This document shows positions 1-7,023 of a stretch of 7,023 nucleotides of DNA, piece by piece. The translations under genes and the position numbers were made by a program. The DNA is taken from contig DAHVRG010000025.1 in NCBI GenBank assembly GCA_027322565.1, positions 1-7,023 of the forward strand. The letters are read 5' to 3'. Source of the stretch: Georgenia sp. Lineage in GTDB: Bacteria > Actinomycetota > Actinomycetes > Actinomycetales > Actinomycetaceae. Position 1 is the stretch's first letter, and the number at the start of each line of letters is the position of its first letter. The notes beneath the pieces are model-generated. The model was not told the DNA's origin, made no database searches, and saw only the letters and a program-made list of their open reading frames with translations.

Positions 1-1089
1 CTTGAAGATCCGGAAGAGGTCCTCGACGAAGGCCGAGGAGCTGACGATGAGCTGGCTGGAGACGGTGCTCATGATCGCGGCGAGCACCGCGGCGAACACG
101 AAGCCGACGATGAGCGGGTGGAACAGGTCCTGGGTGAGGGCCAGCACCACGTGCTCGGAGTTCTCCAGCGGGGCACCCGCGCGGTGGAAGTAGGCGATGC
201 CGATGAGACCTGCGACCACCGCACCGACGAGGGAGATCGCCATCCAGCTGATCCCCACGAGCCGCGCCGCCTTCGCCGAGCTCGGCGCCCGCATCGCCAT
301 GAACCGCACGATGATGTGCGGCTGGCCGAAGTACCCCAGGCCCCACGCCAGGGCCGAGATCACGCCGATGACGGTGGCACCGGTCAGCCCGGCGTCGGCG
401 AAGAAGGACAGCCGCGACGTGTCGACCTCCCGGATCGCGTCCATCGTCGGGCCGACGCCGCCGAGCGTGGTGATCGCGACGATCGGGACGGCGAGCAGCG
501 CGAGCATCATCATCGTGCCCTGGACGACGTCGGTGAGCGACGCCGCGAGGAACCCGCCGATCAGCGTGTAGCTCAGCGTCACCGCGACGACGATGAGCAT
601 CCCGGTGAGGTAGGAGGTGCCGAAGGCGAGGACGAAGAACTCGCCGCCCGCGACCATCATCGAGGAGACATAGAAGGTGAAGAACACCAGGACGATGGCG
701 CCCGAGGCCACGCGCAGCGAGCGGGAGCGGTCGTGCAGCCGGTTCTCGAAGAAGCTGGGGATGGTGATCGAGTTCTTCGCCGTCTCCGTGTACGCACGCA
801 GCCGCGGCGCGACGAGACGCCAGTTGAGGTAGGCGCCGACGGTCAGTCCGACGGCGATCCAGCTCTCGATGAGGCCGACGGCATAGATCGCGCCGGGCAG
901 CCCCATCATGAGCCAGCCGGACATGTCCGAGGCACCGGCGCTGAGCGCGGCGGTCACCGGGTGGAGCCGGCGCCCGGCGAGCATGTAGTCCTCGTGGTCG
1001 GTCGTGCGCCGGTAGGCGTAGTAGCCGATGGCGAGCATCGCGACGAAATAGATGATCAGCGAGATGAGCTGGTACGTGCTGTCGGACAT
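1..1089 (-). CDS. putP: Sodium/proline symporter PutP (3' end cut by window)
   Basis: Imports proline with Na+ across the cytoplasmic membrane (sodium:solute symporter, SSS family, LeuT fold). The 363 visible residues start MSDSTYQLISLIIYF and follow E. coli PutP (502 aa, recalled from memory) almost residue for residue, so roughly the last 140 residues are missing at the left edge. Family signatures are intact: Arg40; the TM2 block SAGASDMSGW with Asp55, Met56, Ser57 and Gly58; GLGYFGQPHI at 250-259; and AAIMSTVSSQL with Ser341-Thr342. Asp55, Ser57 and the Ser-Thr pair correspond to the Na+ site worked out in E. coli PutP, so an active transporter is expected. The ATG start is supported by AGGAGA five bases upstream and by the match to the E. 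coli N-terminus. It lies 81 bases downstream of a permease gene on the same strand, so read-through transcription is possible. Another SSS member (such as a pantothenate or glucose symporter) is unlikely given these PutP-specific stretches. Confidence 0.96.
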   Translation of the reverse strand, partial: MSDSTYQLISLIIYFVAMLAIGYYAYRRTTDHEDYMLAGRRLHPVTAALSAGASDMSGWLMMGLPGAIYAVGLIESWIAVGLTVGAYLNWRLVAPRLRAYTETAKNSITIPSFFENRLHDRSRSLRVASGAIVLVFFTFYVSSMMVAGGEFFVLAFGTSYLTGMLIVVAVTLSYTLIGGFLAASLTDVVQGTMMMLALLAVPIVAITTLGGVGPTMDAIREVDTSRLSFFADAGLTGATVIGVISALAWGLGYFGQPHIIVRFMAMRAPSSAKAARLVGISWMAISLVGAVVAGLIGIAYFHRAGAPLENSEHVVLALTQDLFHPLIVGFVFAAVLAAIMSTVSSQLIVSSSAFVEDLFRIFK

Positions 1090-1094
1090 CGTTG

Positions 1095-1100
1095 TCTCCT
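1095..1100 (-). promoter_or_regulatory. Ribosome binding site of putP
   Basis: Read on the minus strand the bases are AGGAGA, five bases before the ATG at 1089. This purine block fixes the putP start and implies independent translation initiation rather than coupling to the permease gene upstream. Confidence 0.8.
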
Positions 1101-1117
1101 CGGCGGGCGCCAGTGCC

Positions 1118-1128
1118 GCCAGTCTGGC
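1118..1128. repeat. Small perfect palindrome in the gap before putP
   Basis: GCCAG-T-CTGGC is a perfect inverted repeat with 5-base arms and a single central base. It overlaps an alternative pairing, GTGCC (1113-1117) with GGCAC (1126-1130). No T-run follows on either strand, so it does not look like an intrinsic terminator. Its place 29 bases before the putP start would suit an operator. Five-base arms are short, and GC-rich DNA makes such palindromes by chance, so any function is inference. Confidence 0.35.
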
Positions 1129-1149
1129 ACGTCCCTCATCGGTGGTGAA
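1121..1149 (-). promoter_or_regulatory. putP: Weak candidate promoter for putP
   Basis: On the minus strand TTCACC (1149-1144) and CAGACT (1126-1121) are separated by 17 bases, with the -10-like box ending 31 bases before the putP ATG. They match the sigma-70-type consensus at only 4 of 6 and 3 of 6 positions. Spacing and placement are right but the boxes are poor. The palindrome at 1118-1128 lies over the -10-like box, which would fit repression. No better candidate is visible in this gap. Confidence 0.25.
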
Positions 1150-1170
1150 GGTGCACCCCGCCGAGGCCGC

Positions 1171-3972
1171 TCAGGTCTCCTCGCCCATCCGCAGCTCACC
1201 GGCGAGGTCGGCCCGGCTGCTCGTCGCTGTCGCGACGACGACGGCGAGCACCGTGACGGCGAGCACCCCGCCGAGCACCCCGCCCACGACAGCGGGGTCG
1301 AGCACGAGGACCGGCTGCTCCTCGCCGCCGGTGAGCGCGCGCAGGTCCATGCCGCCGAGGACCACCCACGGCACGAGGATCCCGAGGACGGCGCCGGCGA
1401 CGATCGAGACGCCGGCGACCGGCGCGAGCTCCCAGGCGACGATCCCGCGCGCCTGCCGCCGGTCGAGGCCGAGGGTGCGCAGCACGGCGAGCAGGCGCAC
1501 CCGGGCCGGTGCACCGATGAGCTGGGTCATGACGACGGCGACGACGACGAGGACGAGGCTGAGGACGACGGCGACCGTCAGTGCCGCGTTCATCCCGCCG
1601 GCCATCGGGGAGGCGAGGAAGCTCGTCGCGTCCCCGGCGGGGTGCTGGACGCGCGCGACGGGCTCGACCTCGCGGACGCGCTCGAGGACGGCCGTCGGGT
1701 CCGCGCCGTCGGCGACGGCGACGAGGAGGATCCGCGGCAGGACCGTGCGTCCGGTGGCGGCGCTGAAGGCCTCCGCCGGGACGAGCACGGCACCGGTGCT
1801 GCCCGCACCGGCGAGCCGGTCCATGACACCGACGACCTCGAGGGGAACGCCGCCACCGACGGAAGCCTCGAGCGTGTCCCCCTCACCGGCGCCCAGGGAC
1901 TCGGCCGCTGCGGTGGACAGCACCGCCGGCACGGTCCCGCCGTCGCCCGCCTCCGAGGACAGGGCCTCGGGCAGCCGGTCGATGCCGATGGCGTCGGCCT
2001 GGACGGCGCGCACGGCGTCGGGGTCGACGACGGCGACGGCGAGCCGTTCGCCGGACACGCTCACCGTCCCGGCGTCCCCGATCGGTGCCACGGCCTCGAC
2101 ACCGGGGACCGCGGCGATGTCGGCGGCGTGCTCGGCGTCGAAGGCGGGGCCGGTGAGCCGGATGTCGGCGCCCACGTCCCGCCAGGCGGTCGTCTGCACA
2201 CCGGTGCTGATCGTGGAGCTGAGCACCGCCGAGAACATCGCGACCGACACCCCGATGACGAGCGCGACGGCCGGGGTCAGCCCACCGGCCGGGTCGCGCA
2301 CTGCGCGGGCGGAGCCGAGGAAGGCGGTGACACCGCGACGGCGCCGGAGCATCCCGGCGAGTGCGCGCACCGGCAGCGGGTAGACCCGCAGGACGACGAC
2401 GCAGGTGGCCACGGCGAGGAGCAGCGGGACGGCGGTGAGCAGGACGTCGGTCCCCCCCGCGCCCGGGACGACGCCGCGCTGGAGGAGGAGGACCAGCGCG
2501 GCCGCGGCGACGGCGAGCAGCGCCACCTCCGCGATCCACCGCCACCGGCTGCGCCGTGCGCCGAGGTCGGTGCGGGTCCCGCGCAGCCCGCCCGGCATGG
2601 GGGTGGCGGCGAGCGTGGCCGCCGGGACGAGGGCCACGAGCCCGGTGAGCATGAGGTCGGCGGGGCCGGAGCGGCCCGGCAGGAGGAGCACCGCGAGCGC
2701 GGCGCCGGCCGCGGCGGCGGGCAGCGCGAGGACGAGGCCCTCGAGCGCGAGCATCGACCGCAGCTGCCATCCGGAGCCGCCCCGGGCGGCGAGCAGGGCC
2801 AGCGCCGACTGCCGCCGCGCCACGAGCAGCCGGGCGGCGAGGAGGAAGACGGCGAGCGTCACCCCGAGCGGGCCCGCGGCGACGATGGACAGCACGGTGG
2901 AGGTGACCGCCTGCTGCTGCTGGATGCGTTCGAGCACCTCGCCGAGCTCGGTGGCGAAACGGACCTCGGGGCCTGGACCGGTGCCGAGGGCAGCGTCGCT
3001 CGTGCCCAGCTGCTGCGGTGTGGTGAAGCGGGTGAGCTGGGCGGCGGCGGCCGCGACGTCCTGCGCGGAGAGCGCGCCGACCTCGAGCGGGTACCACATG
3101 CGGCTGCGGAAGGAGGTCACCGGGAACTGCGGCGGGAACGTCCCGTCCCACGCCGGGTGGACGTACGCGGCGGCGGTGGCCGAGGTGCCGAGGTTGAGGT
3201 CGTCGACGACGTGCGGCTCGGCCGAGCTGGGGTTGTGCGCCCAGAACCCGGCGTCGGGGTCGGCCGCCTCGAAGGTGCCGGTGAGGAGCACCGGGACGGT
3301 GTTGCCGATGACGCGCCGCTCGGTGCCGACCTCCCACTGGAGGACCTCCGCGGCGGGTGCCGACAGCGCCACCTCGAGCGCCCCGCTGGCCTCGATGGCG
3401 GCGGCGACGAGGGCGGTCTCCTCGTCGAGGTCGAGCGCGAGGCGCTGCTCGTCGGTGAGCCCCTCGTAGGGGTCGGCCGGGGTCGGGGGCTCGGGCCAGC
3501 GGCCGGCGACGAGCTCGACGTGGTCCTCCAGCTGCGGGTCCTGCTTGAGGGTGAGGCTCTGGCTGCCCATGAGAGCGTCCGGTGGCGGCTCCACGCCGAA
3601 GGGCGGGGTCTCGACCCAGAACTGCGGGTCGCCGAGCATGCTGCGCAGCGGCTCGGGCTGCTCCGCGCGGCGCTCCTCGAGGGCGGTGAGCACGCCCCCG
3701 AGGTTCTCCTCCACGGCGGGCTCGAACGGGGTCGACCCGGGCTCGGGTGCGGCGAGCCAGGGGCGGCGGTCGGGCAGGACGGCCACGACGTCGCGGGTGA
3801 GCGGGCTGGCCGCGGAGATCTCGTGGGTGGTCTGCCGGTCGTCGACGCCGGCGAGCAGCCGCGGCCAGGCGGTGACCAGCCCCGCCACGAGGAGGACGAG
3901 GAGCACGAGCGCCACCGGGACGGCGCGGTGGGCCGCGGCCTGGCGGCGGGCGAGGGTGAGCAGGCCGGTCAT
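1171..3972 (-). CDS. FtsX/MacB-family ABC transporter permease, complete, 933 aa
   Basis: Membrane subunit of an FtsX-like (MacB/LolC superfamily) ABC transporter. Such proteins pass ATPase movement to outer domains that extrude or release envelope substrates; the substrate here cannot be told. I place ten membrane helices: 16-38, then an outer domain at 39-355, 356-384, 407-431, 437-456, 479-497, 508-529, 566-588, a second outer domain at 589-795, then 796-819, 847-872 and 893-915. Family hallmarks are ARRQSALALLAARG (385-398) followed by LALEGLVLALP, and LLAVLRTLG (827-835) followed by WELAPVAGVSIVAGAVLG, the cytoplasmic loops after TM2 and TM8 that normally contact the ATPase. ELVAGRWPE (153-161) is typical of these outer domains. 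The ATG overlaps the previous gene's stop (ATGA) and has AGGAGG four bases upstream. The frame stays open well upstream, but that stretch lies inside the previous gene and is not coding. There is one Lys and one Cys, and no nucleotide-binding domain. Confidence 0.93.
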   Translation of the reverse strand: MTGLLTLARRQAAAHRAVPVALVLLVLLVAGLVTAWPRLLAGVDDRQTTHEISAASPLTRDVVAVLPDRRPWLAAPEPGSTPFEPAVEENLGGVLTALEERRAEQPEPLRSMLGDPQFWVETPPFGVEPPPDALMGSQSLTLKQDPQLEDHVELVAGRWPEPPTPADPYEGLTDEQRLALDLDEETALVAAAIEASGALEVALSAPAAEVLQWEVGTERRVIGNTVPVLLTGTFEAADPDAGFWAHNPSSAEPHVVDDLNLGTSATAAAYVHPAWDGTFPPQFPVTSFRSRMWYPLEVGALSAQDVAAAAAQLTRFTTPQQLGTSDAALGTGPGPEVRFATELGEVLERIQQQQAVTSTVLSIVAAGPLGVTLAVFLLAARLLVARRQSALALLAARGGSGWQLRSMLALEGLVLALPAAAAGAALAVLLLPGRSGPADLMLTGLVALVPAATLAATPMPGGLRGTRTDLGARRSRWRWIAEVALLAVAAAALVLLLQRGVVPGAGGTDVLLTAVPLLLAVATCVVVLRVYPLPVRALAGMLRRRRGVTAFLGSARAVRDPAGGLTPAVALVIGVSVAMFSAVLSSTISTGVQTTAWRDVGADIRLTGPAFDAEHAADIAAVPGVEAVAPIGDAGTVSVSGERLAVAVVDPDAVRAVQADAIGIDRLPEALSSEAGDGGTVPAVLSTAAAESLGAGEGDTLEASVGGGVPLEVVGVMDRLAGAGSTGAVLVPAEAFSAATGRTVLPRILLVAVADGADPTAVLERVREVEPVARVQHPAGDATSFLASPMAGGMNAALTVAVVLSLVLVVVAVVMTQLIGAPARVRLLAVLRTLGLDRRQARGIVAWELAPVAGVSIVAGAVLGILVPWVVLGGMDLRALTGGEEQPVLVLDPAVVGGVLGGVLAVTVLAVVVATATSSRADLAGELRMGEET

Positions 3973-3983
3973 CGCACCTCCTC
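3969..3983 (-). promoter_or_regulatory. ATGA stop-start overlap with strong Shine-Dalgarno
   Basis: The upstream permease ends in codons for Glu-Glu-Val-Arg then TGA, and the next gene's ATG shares four bases with that stop (ATGA, 3972-3969). The Glu-Glu-Val codons themselves form GAGGAGGT (3983-3976), a near-perfect Shine-Dalgarno four bases from the ATG. This arrangement is typical of translational coupling and suggests matched production of the two permeases. It also decides the start of the downstream gene. Confidence 0.88.
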
Positions 3984-6900
3984 GCGGTACTCGGCGTCCA
4001 GCGCCTGGGCCCGGACCCGGGCGGCGACCACGGCGGCGACGACGACGAGCCCGGCGGCGAGCCCGGCGAGCGCGCCGAGCGCGGGCAGGAGGTCGAACCG
4101 GCTGCCCAGCGGGAGCGGCGACGCCTCGGTGGCGGCGGCACGCGCGAGCGTGGGGACGAGCAGCGCGGCGGCCGCCCACCCGGCCACCACCCCGAGGGCG
4201 GCGCCGAGCGCTCCGACGCCGAGCAGCTCGGCCGTCCGGGTCCGTGCCTGTCCGGCGGGCGGGAGCCCGAGCGCACGCAGCACCATGACCTCGCTGCGCC
4301 GCTCCCGGGCGAGCGCGAGGACGACGGCGGCGACACCGGTGAGGGCGAGCAGCACGGCCCCCGCGGCGACGATCCAGAACGCCTGCCGGACGGAGGCGGC
4401 GGAGTCGCCCAGCCCCTCCCCCGCGACCTCGACCTCCGCCTCGCGGCCGCCGAGCCCACGCGCAGCGGCGGCGACCTCGGCGGGATCGGCGTCCTCCGCG
4501 ACCGTGAGCCACACCTGCCCGGGCAGGACAGGGTTGGCCTGGCGGGCGAGCACATGGCGGCCGAGCGCGGCGAGGTCGAGGAGCACCGCGTCCTCCTCCA
4601 GCCCTCCGGGTACGGCATCGGCGACAGCGGTGACGGTGAGGTCGAAGCCGGCTCCACCGAGCTGCACGGTGGCCGCGTCCCCCACGCCGAGGTCCGCGGT
4701 CGCCGCCAGTTCTGCGGTGACGAGCGCAGGGACGGCGGCGGGCGGGCTGGGGACGATGCGCACGTCGACCTCCCCGCCCACGGGCGGGCCGAACGAGCCG
4801 ATCGCCTCCGGGGGCGTGCCGAGCTCGGCACGCACCCCGAGTGTGCCGGCGACCTCCACGTCGACGTCGCGGTCGCCGAGCGCGTCGGTGAGCTGCCACG
4901 GGCTCTCGCCGACGGGGACGTCCTGGCCGTCGGCCGCGACCCGCACGACCTCGTAGGACGCCTCCGCCCCGGCCTGCGGCCCGGCGAGCCCGAGGTCCAG
5001 CGCGACGACGCGGTACTCCCCCGGGCCCGGGAGCGGGACGCGCAGGAGGTGCTCGGTGGGCTCGGGCCCGACGACGCCGTCGGTGCCGTCCGGGTCGGCG
5101 GTGAGCGGGTCGAGGGCGAGCATGCTCAGGGCGCCGTCCTCGTCGGCCACCCACGCCGCTGCCTCGAGCGCGAAGACCTCGGCGGCGAGCCGCGCGCGCT
5201 CCTCGGCGAGGATCTCCTCCACCTCCTCCTCGCCCCACCCCTCGACCTCGAGGAGGTAGTCGCGGTACTGCTCCTCGACCGCCTGCCTGGCCTCACGGGC
5301 CGCCGCGGAGTGGCTGAGGTGGGCCCGGACGGTGAGCTCGAGCGTCTGCGCGCCGGCCGGGAGGGCGACCCCGTCCCGGTCGAGGGCGAGCTGCGCGGCC
5401 GCCCCGGCGACGGCGAGCTGCTCCGGCACCCGCATGACGTCGTCGGCCCGGGCCGCGTCGAGCGCCGTGACGGCCACCGGCAGCTCGCCGAACGTCCCGC
5501 TGCCGCGGAGCACGGCCCCGGCCCCGACGACCCCAGGCAGCTCGGCGTACGGCGCGGCGGAGAGCGCCTGCGGCTCGGCCAACCGGGAGGTGGTGCCCGG
5601 TGGTACGGTGACCCGCACGTCGGCTCCCGTGGCGAGTGCGGCGACGTGCTCCCGCTGGGCCGCGGTGGCGCCGGCGAAGGACGAGGCGACGGTGGTCGCC
5701 CCGACGGCGAGGACGACGAGGACGAGCGGCACCGCGTAGGCCCGCACCCGCCGGGAGACCTGCCGGGCCGCGAGCACCGCGACGAGCCCGCGCTCCCGCT
5801 CCCGCAGCCGGGCCACGATCCGGGTGAGCGGCCCGAGGAGCGCCAGCGCGACCACGGCGAGGGCGGCGAGCACCGCCCCGAGGGAGACGACGGCGAGGAC
5901 GTCCGCACCGCCGTCGTCGATGAGCGGCGTCCCGTGCCGGAGCAGCTGCCAGGCGGAGAGGACGGCGGCCGCGACGGTGAGGACGACGGTCCCGACCGCG
6001 GCGGCACCGCGTGCCCGGCCGGAGCGGTCGGCGACCATCCGGCGCGCGATCCCCCTCGCCTGCGTCGCGGTGACGACCGTGCCGGTGGCGACGGCGAGCA
6101 CGGCGACGGTGAGCCCGCTCGCCGCGATGACGCCCCGCTGCGCCTCCCCGCCGTCGAGCCGCCCGACGACGACGGCGGCGAGCACCGTCCCGACGGCGGC
6201 CCCGACGACGGCGACGACGACGAGCTCGACGGTGGACCACACCGTCACCTGCCGGGGGGAGGCCCCGCGCGCGACGAGGATCTCCGTCTCGCGGGCGCGG
6301 GCCTGGCCGAGCAGCCGCACGACCTGGACGAGCGCGACGAGCGAGATCACCCCGAGCAGGGCGACCGGGACGAGACCGACGGCGGCGGCGGTGCTCGTCA
6401 CCTCCTCCAGGTCGGCGACCGTCTCGGCCAGCCCACCAGTGACGGTCAGCCCGCGGACGGCGACGGCGTCGTCGTCGCCCAGGGCGTAGTCGAGATCCGC
6501 GAGGCCGGCGGCGAGGGCCGGAAGATCGGGCACGGTGAGCGCCGCGGGGTCCGGGTAGACGGTCCACCGCACGAACGGGGCGTCGGTGACCGCGGTGACG
6601 GTGGCCGGGTCGGCGAGCAGCGGCCCGACCGCCGAGCCGTCCGTCCCCGCGGTGACCATGGGGTCGGCGAACCAGGGCCGGTCGTCCGTCGGGTGCCACG
6701 TGCCGGCGACCTCGAGAGCGGTGCCCCGTACGTCGAGCACCGTGCCGGGCGTGAGCCCGGCGTCCTGCGCGACCTGCTCCGGGACGAGCACCTGCCCCGG
6801 CTCGAGTGCGACGTCGTCGACGGGCTCGGCGAGGACGACCCGCAGCTCCTCCTCCCCGACCTGGCCCCCGAGGGCCTCGGTCCACAGTGCTCGGGAGACC

Positions 6901-7023
6901 GCGAGGTCGGTGCCGAGCAGCCGGTCGAGGGTGGCGCGTACCGCGGCGTCCTGGGCCGCTGGGTCGTCGGCGCGCCGGGTCTGGACCTGGATACCGGCCT
7001 CCCGCGCCGGCGCCTCCTCCAGG
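3969..7023 (-). CDS. FtsX/MacB-family ABC transporter permease, N-terminus outside window
   Basis: Membrane subunit of an FtsX-like ABC transporter, partner of the permease encoded just downstream. The frame is open to the right edge, giving 1017 whole codons; a GTG at 6791 is internal, since coding-like sequence (an outer-domain fragment) continues before it. Numbering from the edge: first outer domain about 1-213 (its preceding TM1 is missing), helices near 214-237, 264-287, 299-320, 340-360, 374-397 and 429-452, a second outer domain 453-880, then helices 881-905, 930-958 and 976-1002. ATPase-contact loops read RETEILVARGASPRQV and RERRSEVMVLRALGLPP, the latter followed by the usual small-residue TM9. 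The second outer domain is about twice the size of its partner's. It carries a charged helical stretch (about 572-627) and then a beta-rich part (WVADEDGALSML to EYRVVALDL). No Lys or Cys and one Asn are visible. The substrate is unknown. The FtsX-family call is firm; the exact topology is estimated by eye. Confidence 0.9.
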   Translation of the reverse strand, partial: LEEAPAREAGIQVQTRRADDPAAQDAAVRATLDRLLGTDLAVSRALWTEALGGQVGEEELRVVLAEPVDDVALEPGQVLVPEQVAQDAGLTPGTVLDVRGTALEVAGTWHPTDDRPWFADPMVTAGTDGSAVGPLLADPATVTAVTDAPFVRWTVYPDPAALTVPDLPALAAGLADLDYALGDDDAVAVRGLTVTGGLAETVADLEEVTSTAAAVGLVPVALLGVISLVALVQVVRLLGQARARETEILVARGASPRQVTVWSTVELVVVAVVGAAVGTVLAAVVVGRLDGGEAQRGVIAASGLTVAVLAVATGTVVTATQARGIARRMVADRSGRARGAAAVGTVVLTVAAAVLSAWQLLRHGTPLIDDGGADVLAVVSLGAVLAALAVVALALLGPLTRIVARLRERERGLVAVLAARQVSRRVRAYAVPLVLVVLAVGATTVASSFAGATAAQREHVAALATGADVRVTVPPGTTSRLAEPQALSAAPYAELPGVVGAGAVLRGSGTFGELPVAVTALDAARADDVMRVPEQLAVAGAAAQLALDRDGVALPAGAQTLELTVRAHLSHSAAAREARQAVEEQYRDYLLEVEGWGEEEVEEILAEERARLAAEVFALEAAAWVADEDGALSMLALDPLTADPDGTDGVVGPEPTEHLLRVPLPGPGEYRVVALDLGLAGPQAGAEASYEVVRVAADGQDVPVGESPWQLTDALGDRDVDVEVAGTLGVRAELGTPPEAIGSFGPPVGGEVDVRIVPSPPAAVPALVTAELAATADLGVGDAATVQLGGAGFDLTVTAVADAVPGGLEEDAVLLDLAALGRHVLARQANPVLPGQVWLTVAEDADPAEVAAAARGLGGREAEVEVAGEGLGDSAASVRQAFWIVAAGAVLLALTGVAAVVLALARERRSEVMVLRALGLPPAGQARTRTAELLGVGALGAALGVVAGWAAAALLVPTLARAAATEASPLPLGSRFDLLPALGALAGLAAGLVVVAAVVAARVRAQALDAEYREEVR
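5142..5309 (-). other. Predicted charged helical insert in outer domain 2 of the upstream permease
   Basis: This encodes about 56 residues containing AREARQAVEEQYRDYLLEVE, then a GWGEEEVEEILAEE stretch and ERARLAAEVFALEAAAW. Heptad-like hydrophobics (V, Y, L, L, V, I, L, V, L) among many Glu and Arg, with a Gly-Trp-Gly break in the middle, suggest a helical hairpin or short coiled coil. It sits between beta-type segments of the outer domain, so it would project outside the membrane. The structure is inferred from sequence pattern only. Confidence 0.5.

Larger units (their letters stand above)
1090..1170. other. Intergenic gap between permease gene and putP
   Basis: This 81-base gap is the only non-coding stretch in the window. 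It holds the putP ribosome binding site, a short palindrome and weak promoter-like boxes. I see no stem followed by a T-run on the minus strand, so there is no sign of an intrinsic terminator for the permease operon; termination could be Rho-dependent or absent. Confidence 0.6.

Noticed and set aside
1113..1130. Intrinsic terminator after the permease operon.
   Set aside because: The stem is short and no T-run follows on the minus strand.
1056..1514. Minus-strand 152-codon frame near the end of the downstream permease.
   Set aside because: It overlaps the permease and putP coding frames, has a Ser/Arg/Pro-rich shadow composition, and its start lacks support.
118..4956. A 1612-codon open frame on the plus strand spanning all three genes.
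   Set aside because: Over putP and the downstream permease its codons lie in register opposite the sense codons, so it would stop only opposite TTA, CTA or TCA, which are very rare in such GC-rich genes. Its product is a low-complexity Arg/Asp/Glu/Gly/His string with no recognisable domain, and it crosses real gene borders.
3973..5238. N-terminal extension of the downstream permease frame up to 5238.
   Set aside because: The extension is an Arg-rich, repetitive translation lying entirely inside the well-supported upstream permease in another frame. The ATG at 3972 has a strong Shine-Dalgarno and is followed directly by a plausible first membrane helix.
6130..6240. Repetitive GACGACGGCG-type sequence that looks like a microsatellite (similar stretch near 1520-1580).
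   Set aside because: On the minus strand these stretches encode Val/Ala/Leu-rich membrane helices. The repetition follows from GTC/GTG/GCC codon use and has no regular unit length.
6789..6791. GTG at 6791 as the start of the upstream permease.
   Set aside because: The same frame continues open for 77 more codons to the window edge with sensible coding sequence. A start here would also leave the protein without the usual first membrane helix before the outer domain.

Overview
The window is a gene-dense piece of a very GC-rich chromosome (well above 70% G+C by eye). Codons end almost always in G or C, and Arg/Ala/Val/Asp are enriched at the expense of Lys and Asn. This points to a high-GC actinobacterium; the style resembles Micrococcales-type genomes, but the genus cannot be told from this piece.

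All three genes lie on the minus strand, so transcription runs from high to low coordinates. First (3969 to the right edge) is a very large FtsX/MacB-type ABC transporter permease whose N-terminus lies beyond the window. Its stop codon overlaps by four bases (ATGA) with the start of a second, complete 933-residue permease of the same superfamily (1171-3972). An 81-base gap (1090-1170) follows. It holds no convincing terminator, a weak candidate promoter with a small perfect palindrome over its -10, and a good ribosome binding site. Then comes putP, the sodium/proline symporter (1-1089), whose last quarter or so is cut off by the left edge.

The two permeases look like a translationally coupled pair, probably one heteromeric export or envelope-remodelling complex. 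Each has, or appears to have, ten membrane helices and two extracytoplasmic domains, with different domains enlarged in each. No ABC ATPase (Walker A/B, signature motif) is encoded here, so the motor must lie upstream of this window or elsewhere. PutP imports proline with Na+; nothing in the sequence ties it functionally to the permeases beyond strand and closeness.

I see no RNA gene, mobile element, CRISPR array or clearly new system. The long plus-strand open frames are antisense shadows caused by composition. The points most worth a second look are a charged helical insert in the second outer domain of the upstream permease, the absence of Lys and Cys from its visible 1017 residues, the missing ATPase, and the palindrome ahead of putP.
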